Source: JADLHS01 sp020848635 (GTDB taxonomy: Bacteria > Verrucomicrobiota > Verrucomicrobiia > Limisphaerales > JADLHS01). Taken from it: a stretch of DNA of 64,000 nucleotides. Made by a program: the position numbers and the translations under genes. Position 1 is the first letter of the stretch; each line of letters begins with the position of its first letter. This document shows positions 1 through 8,881 of this stretch, in pieces. The DNA is taken from the NCBI GenBank assembly GCA_037044975.1, contig JBAOIL010000021.1, forward strand, positions 1-64,000, given 5' to 3'. A model generated the notes under the pieces. That model made no database searches. It saw only the letters and a list, made by a program, of their open reading frames with translations, and was not told the DNA's origin.

Positions 1-4
1 CGGA

Positions 5-75
5 TTCCGATGAAGGCGGACAGCTGTTCCGATTCATATCGGACACTTGTTCCGATGGATGTCGGACAGGTGTCG
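5..75. repeat. IS21 left-end terminal repeat array
   Basis: Three units of the form TTCCGAT, five or so variable bases, CGGACA, then TG, begin near 5, 27 and 50, a spacing of 22-23 bp. The 17 bases at 30-46 (CGATTCATATCGGACAC) match exactly, as an inverted repeat, 2827-2843 at the other end of the element. A further TGTCCGATC lies at 111-120. Confidence 0.75.
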
Positions 76-337
76 GAGCGAAGCGACGCTCGGGATTGAT
101 TCATAAAAGAGTGTCCGATCACAGTCAAGTGTCAGCGTTGGTTTGGCGGCAAGTTTCGGAGCCCCCGGAGGGGCGACGCTTCTCTCCGTGGACTTGGGGT
201 GTGACCGCGCCGTCGATTCGGGCGGGCCGGCGAGCAGCGGCGAGGAGCTTGCGAGTTCCAGCTCGCCTCGCCGCTGGTCGCCACGCGTAACGGACTCGCC
301 CCGCCCGCCCGAATAGGCGCGCCAGTGAGGTTGGGGT

Positions 338-1099
338 TCATGCCTCCGCAGGCTCCGGTTGGGCGGCCGCCAGGCCGCCGGGTTTGCGCAGCGACTCGCC
401 TTTGAGTTCGAGCCGATAGGCGTTATGCACCAGGCGATCCAGGATGGCGTCGGCCACGGTGGCGTCGGCGATGATCTCGTGCCACTGACTGACGGGGAAC
501 TGACTGGTGATGAGAGTGGCGCCCTGACCCTGGCGGTCGTCGAGGATTTCCAGCAAGTCGCGGTATTGTTTGCCGACCACGCTGGCGATGCCCAGGTCAT
601 CGATGATCAGCAGTGACACGCGCGCCAGTTTCTTGAGCAGTGGCAGGAGGCTGCCATCGGCTTGGGCGGTTTGCAGGGCCCGAAAGAGTTTGGGCGCGTA
701 ATAGTAGAGCGTCCGGTGACCGTCCCGGCAGGCGTGCTGGCCCAGGGCGCAGGCCAGAAAGGTTTTGCCCGAACCGGTGGGCCCGGTGATCAGGCATTGG
801 CGGTGCTCGGCCACCCACGGCGTGGCGCGCAACTGTTCGATCTGCGCCCGCTTGAGGCCGCGGGGATGCCGGTAGTTGATGTCTTCGAGGCTAGCGGCGA
901 TTTTGAGTTGGGCGCTGTTGAGCCGGGTGGCGAGGGCGCGATTTTCTTTCCACAGCCACTGGCGTTCGGTCAGCAAACCGAGCCGCGTTTCAAAATCCAG
1001 CTGGGTGATGTCCGGCTGGCGGCGTTGTTCCTCCAGGGCTTGGACCATGCCTTCCAGGCGGAGGGCGTGGAGTTTATCGAGGGTTTGCGTCGGTAACAT
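338..1099 (-). CDS. istB: IS21 transposition helper ATPase IstB
   Basis: IstB is the AAA+ ATPase that selects target DNA and stimulates the IstA transposase. The 253-residue protein has the usual family length. A Walker A motif, GPTGSGKT, lies at residues 106-113 and a Walker B stretch LLIIDDLG at about 163-170. The frame stays open for a further 110 codons upstream, but that part overlaps istA in another frame. The start chosen is ATG at 1097-1099, giving MLPTQTLDKL, the typical IstB beginning, 11 bp after the istA stop. The C-terminus ends in a short Pro/Ala/Glu tail. No frameshift or missing motif is seen, so it looks functional. Confidence 0.93.
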   Translation of the reverse strand: MLPTQTLDKLHALRLEGMVQALEEQRRQPDITQLDFETRLGLLTERQWLWKENRALATRLNSAQLKIAASLEDINYRHPRGLKRAQIEQLRATPWVAEHRQCLITGPTGSGKTFLACALGQHACRDGHRTLYYYAPKLFRALQTAQADGSLLPLLKKLARVSLLIIDDLGIASVVGKQYRDLLEILDDRQGQGATLITSQFPVSQWHEIIADATVADAILDRLVHNAYRLELKGESLRKPGGLAAAQPEPAEA

Positions 1100-1110
1100 A
1101 AAGCGATGGG

Positions 1111-2655
1111 TCAGTGGTAATAGTGGTGGCCGCGGAGGTTGGGATGGGCGGGACTGGGCAGGGCCAGTTCCGGTTCCCGGGGTTGTTTTTCGAGATGATG
1201 TTCCAGGATGGATTTGATGCTGACATAGGTGCAGGTGCCGAAGTGCAGCGCCCGTTCGCAGGCGGCCTCCAAGCGTTCGGCGCTGGTGGCTTTGCCCAGC
1301 CGCATGATGCCCAGGCAGGAGCGGAAGCCCTGTTCGGGATGGGGCCGACTGGCGAGGATCTGCTCGACGACCCGCGCACAATGAGGGCCGGTCTTTTGGG
1401 CCCACTGCACGAGCCGCCCGGGCGTCCATTGCAGATAGCGTTGATGGGCCTTGGGCCGATGCTCATCCACGGTGGTAAACTTACCGCGTTGGTGGCTGCG
1501 CGCGTGCGCGGCCACACGTTTGCCGCGTTGAAACAACTCGACGGTGTGCTCGGTCAGGCGCACATCCAACGGCTGATGGATCAGGGGATGGGGCACACTG
1601 TAGTAGTGGTGATCCACGACGACGTGATAGTCGATGTTGACCGTCGCCACGGACCAGGTGGCCAGTTGGAACGGCTGGGCCGGCAGGGGCAGCAACTGAC
1701 TCTTTTCCTGGGCGTCAAACCATTGGTCGCGCGAGCCGTCGAGTTTTTGAAACGGCTGGGCGTTGAGTTGGGCCAGCAGCGGCCGCATCGCCTGGTTCAA
1801 TGCCGCGACACTGAAGAAGCGTTGATGGCGCAAGACCGCCAGGATCTGGCGCTCTACGATTTGCACGCCGGTTTCCACTTTGGCTTTATCCCTTGGCTTT
1901 TTTATCCGCGCCGGCAGGATCACGGTGCCGTAATGCTCGGCCAACTCCTGATACGTGCGGTGCAGTTGCGGTTCGTAGCGGCAGGGCCGCACGACCGCCG
2001 TCTTGGTGTTGTCGGGCACCGTGGCTTTGCTGACCCCGCCAAAAAAGTTATACGCGTGGACGTGGCCAGTGATCCACGCCGGCAACTGCTCGTTCGGGAA
2101 CGCCTCCAGAAAGGTCTTGTTGCTCGCGCCGAGCACGGCCACGAACACATGCGCGGGGGTGATCGCGCCGGTGGCCGGATCGTGAATCGGCACCGTTTGC
2201 CCGGCCCAGTCCACGAACAACTTCTCGCCCGGCCCATGCACCTGACGCAACACCGGGTCGAGTTTCGCCGCCCACTCCCGGTACAACTCACAGAAGCGGC
2301 TGTAGGCATAACCCGTCGGCTCCGCCTGCCGATACTCCTGCCACAGCAACTGCAACGTCACCCCCTTGCGCCGCAGCTCCTCATGCAGGTGCGGCCAGTC
2401 CGGCATCGCTTTGGTCGCCGGGCTGGTCACGGGCGTAGCCGCGCCACCCAGCAGCTTTTCCTGGAGTTGCTCTTCGCTCAGTTCGGCCGGCAACGGCCAA
2501 CCCAAGCCCGCCGCGGTCGCGCGTTGCAGATAATCGCCCACGGTACTGGCGGGCAGGCCGCAACTCCGGGCGACTTCCCGCACCGAGAGCCCGTGCTGAT
2601 GTTTGAGTCGCAGAATGTCTTTGATCGGACGCATGGATAATAGTTTTCGTGCCAT
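1111..2655 (-). CDS. istA: IS21 transposase IstA
   Basis: IstA is the DDE integrase-type transposase of IS21 elements. From the ATG at 2653-2655 it has 514 residues. An N-terminal helix-turn-helix covers residues 10-45 (HGLSVREVARSCGLPASTVG), and an rve integrase core contains D149 (FVDWAGQT), D215 (VPDNTK) and E261 (KAKVETGVQ), the expected DDE triad. The downstream part is the basic C-terminal domain. The frame continues upstream into the terminal repeats, so the long version is rejected. A second in-frame ATG at 2634 would start MRPIKDIL and is equally reasonable. It forms an operon with istB. Confidence 0.93.
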   Translation of the reverse strand: MARKLLSMRPIKDILRLKHQHGLSVREVARSCGLPASTVGDYLQRATAAGLGWPLPAELSEEQLQEKLLGGAATPVTSPATKAMPDWPHLHEELRRKGVTLQLLWQEYRQAEPTGYAYSRFCELYREWAAKLDPVLRQVHGPGEKLFVDWAGQTVPIHDPATGAITPAHVFVAVLGASNKTFLEAFPNEQLPAWITGHVHAYNFFGGVSKATVPDNTKTAVVRPCRYEPQLHRTYQELAEHYGTVILPARIKKPRDKAKVETGVQIVERQILAVLRHQRFFSVAALNQAMRPLLAQLNAQPFQKLDGSRDQWFDAQEKSQLLPLPAQPFQLATWSVATVNIDYHVVVDHHYYSVPHPLIHQPLDVRLTEHTVELFQRGKRVAAHARSHQRGKFTTVDEHRPKAHQRYLQWTPGRLVQWAQKTGPHCARVVEQILASRPHPEQGFRSCLGIMRLGKATSAERLEAACERALHFGTCTYVSIKSILEHHLEKQPREPELALPSPAHPNLRGHHYYH

Positions 2656-2749
2656 TGTGATTGCCGGGGCGTTGATTTGGTTTTGCCCTGGCCATCTTAC
2701 TGGCAATCTATCCGGCGTCGCTCCCCTCCTCCTCGGCCATTCCAATCCA

Positions 2750-2893
2750 TACCGGACACCGTTACGACCGTCCGGAAAACTGTCCGATCTGACTTCGGAA
2801 TCCCTGTCCGATCTCAATCGTAACAGGTGTCCGATATGAATCGTATTGCCTGTCCGACTTGAATCGTAACGGGTGTCCGATTTGCGTCGGAAT
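2750..2893. repeat. IS21 right-end terminal repeat array
   Basis: At least four, probably five, units of about 23 bp containing TGTCCGA followed by a variable core and a TCGTAA or TCGGAA tail run from roughly 2780 to 2892. The outermost unit is at 2870-2892. They are inverted relative to the units at 5-75. Such multiple terminal repeats are typical of IS21 transposase-binding ends. Confidence 0.75.
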
Positions 2894-2987
2894 ACGCAGG
2901 AGTGCGTCAAATTCAGAATCAAGGGTTTATACCAGAGGCCAAACGGCCGCTGGCAGTGCCCGCAGCGGGGTTTTGGCTTCGTAGAAC

Positions 2988-3036
2988 AAACCGACCAAGG
3001 ACAAGCTCACCTTGTTTGTCTTTGGTCGGGTTTTTT
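2988..3036 (+). terminator. Rho-independent terminator, possibly bidirectional
   Basis: CCGACCAA at 2991-2998 pairs with TTGGTCGG at 3022-3029, and the inner ACAAG/CTTGT extends the stem. The 3' arm runs into a T tract at 3031-3036. The A-rich AACAAA just before the left arm would serve as a tail on the other strand. It lies outside the IS right end, so it probably belonged to a gene upstream of the insertion. Confidence 0.75.
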
Positions 3037-3172
3037 GTATGAGCGCGGACAGGATGGACAAGGCCGACGTGAGTTTCTTCTCTATCACCCTTTTTCTATC
3101 TTTCTCTATCGTCTGACAGTGTTTTGGTTGCATTTTACTGCCTTTCAGTGAAACTGGCAGCAGTGTCGAAAC

Positions 3173-3206
3173 CATTGAATTTATTGCTTGCCCAAGCAAT
3201 TCAATG
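3173..3206. other. stem-loop with no known role
   Basis: CATTGAA and TTGCTT pair with AAGCAA and TTCAATG around a GCCC loop, with only a TTTA bulge on one side. No T tract follows, so it is not a classical terminator. Similar short strings, CAGTGAAACTGG and CAATGAAACTGA, flank and end it. Confidence 0.5.
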
Positions 3207-3389
3207 AAACTGAAGTAGGCCCAAGCTCAATTTCCCCATGATTCAGATCGCTGCGTCACAGCTTCACGGCCAACCGTTCAGTCCTGACCTAAACCCACGC
3301 TCCGAGGGCGGATGGCCATCGCCACGCCATGCACCATCGCGAAGCGTAGGGTCAGGGCTGTCTGCGCTCCCGCCCGGAGGCCAGCGGTT

Positions 3390-5426
3390 ATGAAGCCACC
3401 GTCCTTTCGCACCACGTCGGTGCTTCTGGTCTTGTTATCCCTGTCCATCGGCTGGGGCATCCGGGGCAACTACGGGCACGAAGCCGGCGCGATGATACCC
3501 GGCGCCTTGACGGCGATTGCCGCCGCCTTGATGTCGGGCCGGGAAGATTGGCGGCGGCGGGTGCCTTACTTCGCGTTTTTCGGCGCGCTGGGCTGGGCCT
3601 TCGGCGGTTCGATCGCTTACATGCACCCGCCGACGTATACGGAGACCGGCCATCTCGCCACCCAGGTGTACGGATTTCTCGCGACCTTCTTCGAAGCGTT
3701 TCTCTGGGCTGGTCTCGGCGGGGCAGCCACGGCTTATGCGGCAGTTGAGGAGCGGGAAAAACTGACTGCTATTTTCCGCCCTTTGCTCTGGGTGTTTGGT
3801 TTTTGGGCGGTGCAATACTTCATGCAGGATACCCCCTTTGACCTCCAAGGCCGTTTGTTCCGGGCCTTCGGCGCGGACCACTCCGATTTTCGCCAGCGGG
3901 ATCCGCTCTATTGGTTGGACAGTGAATGGCTGGAGGCGGTGCTCGCGCTGACGGCTTTGTGTCTGTTTGATCTCTGGGATCGGCGTTTCAGCAAGTTCGG
4001 TCACCTGGTGCTGTTGACCTTGGGCGGTGCCGTGCTGGGTTTGGGAGTTCAACAGTTGCTCGCGGCAACGGGTTGGCAAACCACCCTCGTGAATGCGCTC
4101 GTTCACCCGCAAGGGGACCTCACATTACTCGACCCCACCACCGGGGCCCCGAAGTTCGCGCCGGAAGACATGCTGACCAATTGGCCCGTAATTCTCTCCA
4201 AGATTCCCCGGCACATCGGCTGGAGCTTCGGCGCCGTGGGCGGCATGGCAATCTACTTCTGGCGCTATGGCGCGTGGCGCTCCGGCTCCGCGCTGCTCAT
4301 GCGCATGGCGCTGTGGAGCATGATCGTCTTCCTGGTCGGACCGGTGTTGCTTTCGAATCTGCCGGTGTTCCAGAGCGTGGGTGGATTCCGCTTTACCCCG
4401 CCGCGGGGAGACAGTTGGGCCAACATTCTCGGCTGTTACATCGGGTTGATTCTCCATTTCCGAAAAACCGGACAGCAGCCGGTCGTCTTTGCCGCCGTCC
4501 TCTCGGGCGCGCTCGGCGGCCTGGCGTTGACGACCGCGCAGTTCGTCAAGGTGCTCTGCATTACGCCCGGCAATCCCCGGCTCACGGACAATCCGGCAGT
4601 CATTGAATTCTGGCACCATTGGCGCAGCGCCAACTGGCACAGCCTCGCGCTCGAACAATTTGCGGGCTTCCTTTACGGGCTCGCCATCCTCATCCCGATG
4701 GGCATGCTCGCCTCGCGGATCCCGGTGCGGCGGACCGAACCCCGCGTCCGCCCGTGGACCGAAATCTTCGCCGTGGTGTTCGTCTTCAACCTTGTTGCCT
4801 ACATCAACATCGTCAAGAACATTGAGGACTGGACCAGCGTGCGCAAGATTGTGGTGAACGGCGCGCAAGGAACCTTCCAATCAGTGGCCGACTTTCTCCG
4901 CGCGCCCCTCATCGGCAAACTCACGTTCTCGTCCTGGACCTGGTTCACCCTGATGTGGTTCGCATTCACGGCCTGCACCGTTGCCGTGCTGATGCGCCAT
5001 CGAAAGCATCCGGTCGCTTTGATTCCTTCAACGTGGCTGGGCAAGGGGCAGCTTCTCTATCTCCTGTTCCTTTGGCTCATCGTTGTCGCCAATTTCACCA
5101 AAGCCGTGGTGGCCTTCTCCGATGGTCGCATCGCGACGGAAGGCACGGTCATGTTCAATGCCCTCATTTGCACCTTCCTCCTCCTCGGCTTCGCGCGCCA
5201 ACCGGACGAGCCGCCGCCCTTCCGGGAAGCCAACTTCGGTCGCCTCATCCGCAGATCGGTGGTTGGGCTTTGCCTTCTGCTGCTGGCGACGACCGCGATT
5301 TACACGACCGGGATTCGCGCGCTTTACGGCAATCAAACCACCGGCTGGGGCGGGAATAATCTGCGCTTCGGCCCCAATGCCGACTGGCGCGTCAAACCGC
5401 TCCTCAGATCGAAGCGGCACAATTGA
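3390..5426 (+). CDS. polytopic membrane protein of unknown function
   Basis: A 678-residue protein made largely of hydrophobic helices, probably a dozen or more membrane segments. Its N-terminal region carries a distinctive GWGIRGNYGHEAGAM string inside the first membrane segments. I recall similar proteins in Verrucomicrobia and Planctomycetes but know no assigned function. The start is ATG 3390, preceded by GGAGG at 3376-3380, an ideal ribosome binding site. The frame extends 26 codons further upstream without a better signal. A soluble loop around residues 165-195 is charged. There is no ATP-binding or catalytic motif that I recognise. It stands alone, with about 200 bp before the next gene. 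Confidence 0.8.
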   Translation: MKPPSFRTTSVLLVLLSLSIGWGIRGNYGHEAGAMIPGALTAIAAALMSGREDWRRRVPYFAFFGALGWAFGGSIAYMHPPTYTETGHLATQVYGFLATFFEAFLWAGLGGAATAYAAVEEREKLTAIFRPLLWVFGFWAVQYFMQDTPFDLQGRLFRAFGADHSDFRQRDPLYWLDSEWLEAVLALTALCLFDLWDRRFSKFGHLVLLTLGGAVLGLGVQQLLAATGWQTTLVNALVHPQGDLTLLDPTTGAPKFAPEDMLTNWPVILSKIPRHIGWSFGAVGGMAIYFWRYGAWRSGSALLMRMALWSMIVFLVGPVLLSNLPVFQSVGGFRFTPPRGDSWANILGCYIGLILHFRKTGQQPVVFAAVLSGALGGLALTTAQFVKVLCITPGNPRLTDNPAVIEFWHHWRSANWHSLALEQFAGFLYGLAILIPMGMLASRIPVRRTEPRVRPWTEIFAVVFVFNLVAYINIVKNIEDWTSVRKIVVNGAQGTFQSVADFLRAPLIGKLTFSSWTWFTLMWFAFTACTVAVLMRHRKHPVALIPSTWLGKGQLLYLLFLWLIVVANFTKAVVAFSDGRIATEGTVMFNALICTFLLLGFARQPDEPPPFREANFGRLIRRSVVGLCLLLLATTAIYTTGIRALYGNQTTGWGGNNLRFGPNADWRVKPLLRSKRHN

Positions 5427-5632
5427 GCCTAAGCGGAACCGCATCCATCTTCTCTCGGTTGTCCTGCTGGCAATTCCGGGTCGGTTTGCGACTCCGCTGG
5501 AAATTGCCGCTGACACCAACCCTGTTCGCCTGGGGATAAACCTCACGCCGAGCGATTTGCCCGCCCGCCACTGTCAGCTGGCCTTGCCGTCACCTTGACT
5601 TCGCCGCGCGCGTTCGGAACACTCCCTGCCCT

Positions 5633-7253
5633 ATGGCCGAACCGAAAGAGAATGTCCTGATGGAAAAAATCGTGTCGCTGTGCAAGCGGCGCGGGTTCAT
5701 TTACCAGTCGTCCGAAATCTACGGCGGCATCAACGGCTTCTGGGATTACGGCCCGCTCGGCGCGGAGCTCAAGCGTAACGTCAAGGAACTCTGGTGGAAT
5801 ACCATGACCCGCCTGCGCGACGACGTCGTCGGCCTGGAAGCCACCATCATCATGGCGCCCGCGATTTGGAAGGCGAGCGGGCATGTGGATACGTTCAGCG
5901 ATCCGATGATTGACTGCAAAACCTGCAAGGGCCGGTTTCGCGCCGATCAGACCGATGAAATCGCGTGCCCGCAAAAACCCAGCAAATGCGTCAACGAATG
6001 TCACGGCGAGAAAACGGCACCGCGCGCGTTCAACCTCATGTTTCAGACTGTACGTCGGCCCGGTGCAAGACGACTCCGCCGTGGCGTACCTTCGCCCCGA
6101 AACCGCGCAGGCCATTTTCGCGCAGTTCAAGAACGTACTCGAAACCTCGCGCCAGAAGGTTCCGTTCGGCATTGCGCAGGTCGGCAAGGCGTTCCGCAAC
6201 GAAGTCACGCCGCGCAACTTCACTTTCCGCTCGCGGGAGTTTGAGCAGATGGAACTGGAGTTTTTCATCAAGCCTGACGAAGTCATCGAAGCTATTTCCG
6301 GCAGTGTGGCGACCGTTCCTGACCCCGGACATCCCGGCGAGCCGCAACCAAATTGGGGCTGGCAGGCATGGCATCAATACTGGGTCGAGGAGCGCGTGGC
6401 ATTCTATGAAGGCATCGGCTTGTCGCGCCATACGCTCGGCTTCCATGTTCAGACGCCGGAGGAACTCGCCCACTACGCCCGGGCTACGACGGACATCCTG
6501 TTCAAGTTCCCGTTCAGCAAACGCGACGGGCAAGGCGAGTTGAAAGGCGAGGAACTCGAAGGCATCGCCGCCCGCAGTGATTTTGATTTGAGCCAGCACC
6601 AGCGGTGCTCCGGCAAACCGATGGGCGTGTTCGACGATGAGCTCCGCACCGCCTGGGGCAAATTGCCGAAGGAAAAACAGGACGATCTCTGGCGGCGTTA
6701 TTGCGAGAACCGCAAGAAGTACCTGACCAAGACCGGCGTCACCGATGAGGCGGCGACGAAACAGGCCACCGAGGACGCGAACGGCCTGGCGAAGGGCCAA
6801 TACATTCCGCATGTCATCGAGCCGAGTGCGGGCGTGGATCGTTTGATCCTCGCGCTCCTCACGAATGCTTATTCGGAAGCCACCAAGACGGACGAGAAAG
6901 GCAAGGTCGAGACGACCGTGGTGCTGAAGTTTCACCCCCGCGTCGCGCCCATCAAGGTTGGCGTGATGCCATTATTAAAGAACAAACCCGAACTTGTGAC
7001 GAAGGCGCACGAAGTTCGCGACCTCTTGCGTCCGTGGATGAATGTGTTTTACGACGACGGCGGTTCGATCGGCCGCCGTTACGCCCGGCAGGATGAGGCC
7101 GGCACCCCGTTCTGCCTGACAATTGACTTCGACACGCTGGGCGAAAAGCCGGAACTGCTCAACACGGTGACCCTGCGCCATCGTGACGATGGCCGACAGG
7201 AACGGCTGGCAATCGGCGACCTGTTAACCTGGTTGCTGCCGAAGATTCGCTAG
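5633..7253 (+). CDS. glyS: glycyl-tRNA synthetase (dimeric type), with a frameshift
   Basis: Class II aminoacyl-tRNA synthetase that charges tRNA-Gly with glycine, of the alpha2 type (GlyQS/GRS1 family, not the alpha2beta2 type). The first frame (5633-6050) gives MAEPKENVLMEKIVSLCKRR, the GFIYQSSEIYGGINGFWDYG motif and a CKTCKGRF zinc-type pair, ending FNLMFQT. The second frame, from 6051, continues YVGPVQDDSAVAYLRPETAQ (motif 2), the FRNEVTPRNF segment, motif 3 (PHVIEPSAGVDR) and the anticodon-binding domain. One extra base, G6050, separates them. Removing it gives one 539-residue protein of normal length. Because the enzyme is essential, a sequence error is the likeliest cause, with programmed shifting or a second gene copy as alternatives. 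Confidence 0.88.
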
Positions 7254-7260
7254 CCCGGAA

Positions 7261-8320
7261 ATGAACGGCGAAGTTCCAACCGCGAAGCTTCCGGAGTCCA
7301 AGGTGCTTTCCGCAAAGACGCTCACCACCTCGGCGCGCATTTCGTTCGGCATCATGGCGGTGCTGCTCGTGCTGATTGCGTGGCTGCATCTCGGCACGCT
7401 GGTGTTGACGGCGATGTTTGGCTACTTCGCGATGCACCTGTTCAGCTTCGGCCGGAGCAAGACGCTCGGCGTGGCACTCTATCTCGTCGCGGTCGTGGCC
7501 ATCGCCACCGGCTTGTTTTTCTTTTCCAAGCGGGCGTACAAGACGTTGCCGGAAATCGCGGATAAGACAATTCCCGCAGTGGTGACAGTTCGCGGAGCGC
7601 CAGGACTTTGAACTTCCGTTCACCGATTACGCCAGCCTCAAAACCCTGGTGCACCAAGAGGTCGGAGAGCGCCTCACCAATGTCGGGACGTACGCGCGCA
7701 CCGCCGCCTTGCAACTCGCCATGTTGATCATCGGGGTGGTCGTGGCCGTGAGCCTGTTCATCAACGCGAAGTGGGAAGTTGAGGACGACCCGGATGTGGT
7801 CAAGAATAGCCTCTACGCCACGGTTGTGCGGGAGATCGTGATCCGGTTCGTGACCTTTTTTGCCAGCTTCGCCCGGGTCATCGGCGCGCAGATCATCATC
7901 TCGGTGATCAACACCACGTTGACGGCGATTTTTCTCATCTGGAATCAGTTCCCCTACACTTCGGTCATCATTGTGCTCACCTTTCTGTGCGGCCTGTTGC
8001 CCATCATCGGCAACCTCGCCAGCAACACCCTGATCATTGGCGTGGCATTCACCATTTCGCCGAAGCTCGCGGGCATTGCCCTGATTTTTCTCGTGGTGAT
8101 CCACAAGCTGGAGTATTTCCTTAACAGTAAAATCATCGGCGACCGGATTAAGAACCCGATGTGGCTCACCTTGATTGGCCTGGTGCTGGGCGAAAAACTC
8201 ATGGGCATCCCGGGTATGATTCTCGCCCCGGTCGTGCTGCACTACATCAAGGTGGAAGCCTCGCGCAATAAGGCCGACGACGAAGGGGCGGATGCGGTCA
8301 AGGCGAACTCAACCAAGTGA
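7261..8320 (+). CDS. AI-2E family transporter (permease), with a frameshift
   Basis: A member of the AI-2E/PerM-like permease family, inner-membrane proteins with about eight helices. Substrates vary and the name does not prove autoinducer transport. The first frame covers two N-terminal membrane segments and ends DKTIPAVV near 7584. The second frame resumes QFAERQDFELPFTDYASLK, followed by the characteristic long loop and the C-terminal membrane block LLPIIGNLASNTLI. The shift is one extra A near 7585. The repaired protein would be 352 residues, normal for the family. The start ATG is 8 bp after the glyS stop, so the genes are probably cotranscribed. Confidence 0.82.
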
Positions 8321-8347
8321 CCCAAAAAGCCGTGCCCGGCAGCGTTG

Positions 8348-8830
8348 ATGACCAGCGACCAACCTCCCCTCAAGAAGCGCGCGCCAACGCTTTACCTCAT
8401 CATCGGAATCAAGCTGGTCAAAGGCGCGTTGTTCGTCACTCTGGCTTTCGTAGCCTACGCTCTTTCCGACAACAACCTGCCGACAGAGTATCAGCACCTG
8501 TTGCACTTTCTCCGGCTCAACCCGGAGAAGCGATTCTGGACCCAATTGGCAGTCCAAGTTGGGCAACTGACGGAGGCCCGCGTGGTCTGGGCTGCCTTGG
8601 GGACTTTGATTTACAGTCTCTTCTCCTTGGTGGAGGGCATCGGCCTGATGTTCCGCGTGAGTTGGGCCGGATGGCTGGCGATTGGCGAATCGGCGTTCTT
8701 CATTCCAATTGAAGTGTTCGAACTCGTCCATCATCCCTCGTGGATGGTCGCCGGCATTCTCGGCCTGAACATTTTCATCGTTTGGTATCTGTTCGCCAAC
8801 CGAGCCCGCCTGTTCCGGCATCATGACTGA
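8348..8830 (+). CDS. DUF2127 family membrane protein
   Basis: A 160-residue protein with four predicted membrane helices. The start LYLIIGIKLVKGALFVTLAF and the later VEGIGLMFRVSWAGWLAIGE and IPIEVFEL segments are typical of DUF2127, whose function is unknown. ATG 8348 is used, although a TTG lies just before it at 8345. It follows the AI-2E transporter by 27 bp and may be in the same transcript. Confidence 0.75.
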   Translation: MTSDQPPLKKRAPTLYLIIGIKLVKGALFVTLAFVAYALSDNNLPTEYQHLLHFLRLNPEKRFWTQLAVQVGQLTEARVVWAALGTLIYSLFSLVEGIGLMFRVSWAGWLAIGESAFFIPIEVFELVHHPSWMVAGILGLNIFIVWYLFANRARLFRHHD

Positions 8831-8881
8831 CCGCGCTTCCGGACGCGTGGGCCCGGTCAATCTCCCGCGCTCTCGGGCGGT

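Larger units (their letters stand above)
1..2893 (-). mobile_element. IS21-family insertion sequence, near-complete
   Basis: The element holds an istA-istB pair on the minus strand bracketed by arrays of related 22-24 bp repeats, the arrangement known for IS21-family elements, where the terminal repeats are transposase-binding sites. The two genes are 11 bp apart. The right end is placed at about 2893, where the outermost repeat unit ends. The left boundary lies at or just before the window start, since the outermost left unit begins at about base 5. A target duplication therefore cannot be tested here. Both genes are open throughout, so the element may be active. Confidence 0.85.
2894..3389. 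other. gene-free strip between the IS element and the membrane-protein gene
   Basis: No convincing gene was found in these 496 bp. Short open frames on both strands have no recognisable motif. The strip holds the terminator hairpin at 2988-3036 and a second stem-loop at 3173-3206. It may contain the tail of a gene interrupted by the insertion sequence, but no homology can be named. Confidence 0.6.

Noticed and set aside
1114..2640. A 508-codon plus-strand open frame opposite istA
   Set aside because: It mirrors the transposase gene in high-GC sequence, has no motif, and the opposite strand has full IstA homology.
6040..6060. Programmed frameshifting in glyS
   Set aside because: No slippery heptamer or downstream structure was seen, and many other genes in the window show similar one-base shifts.
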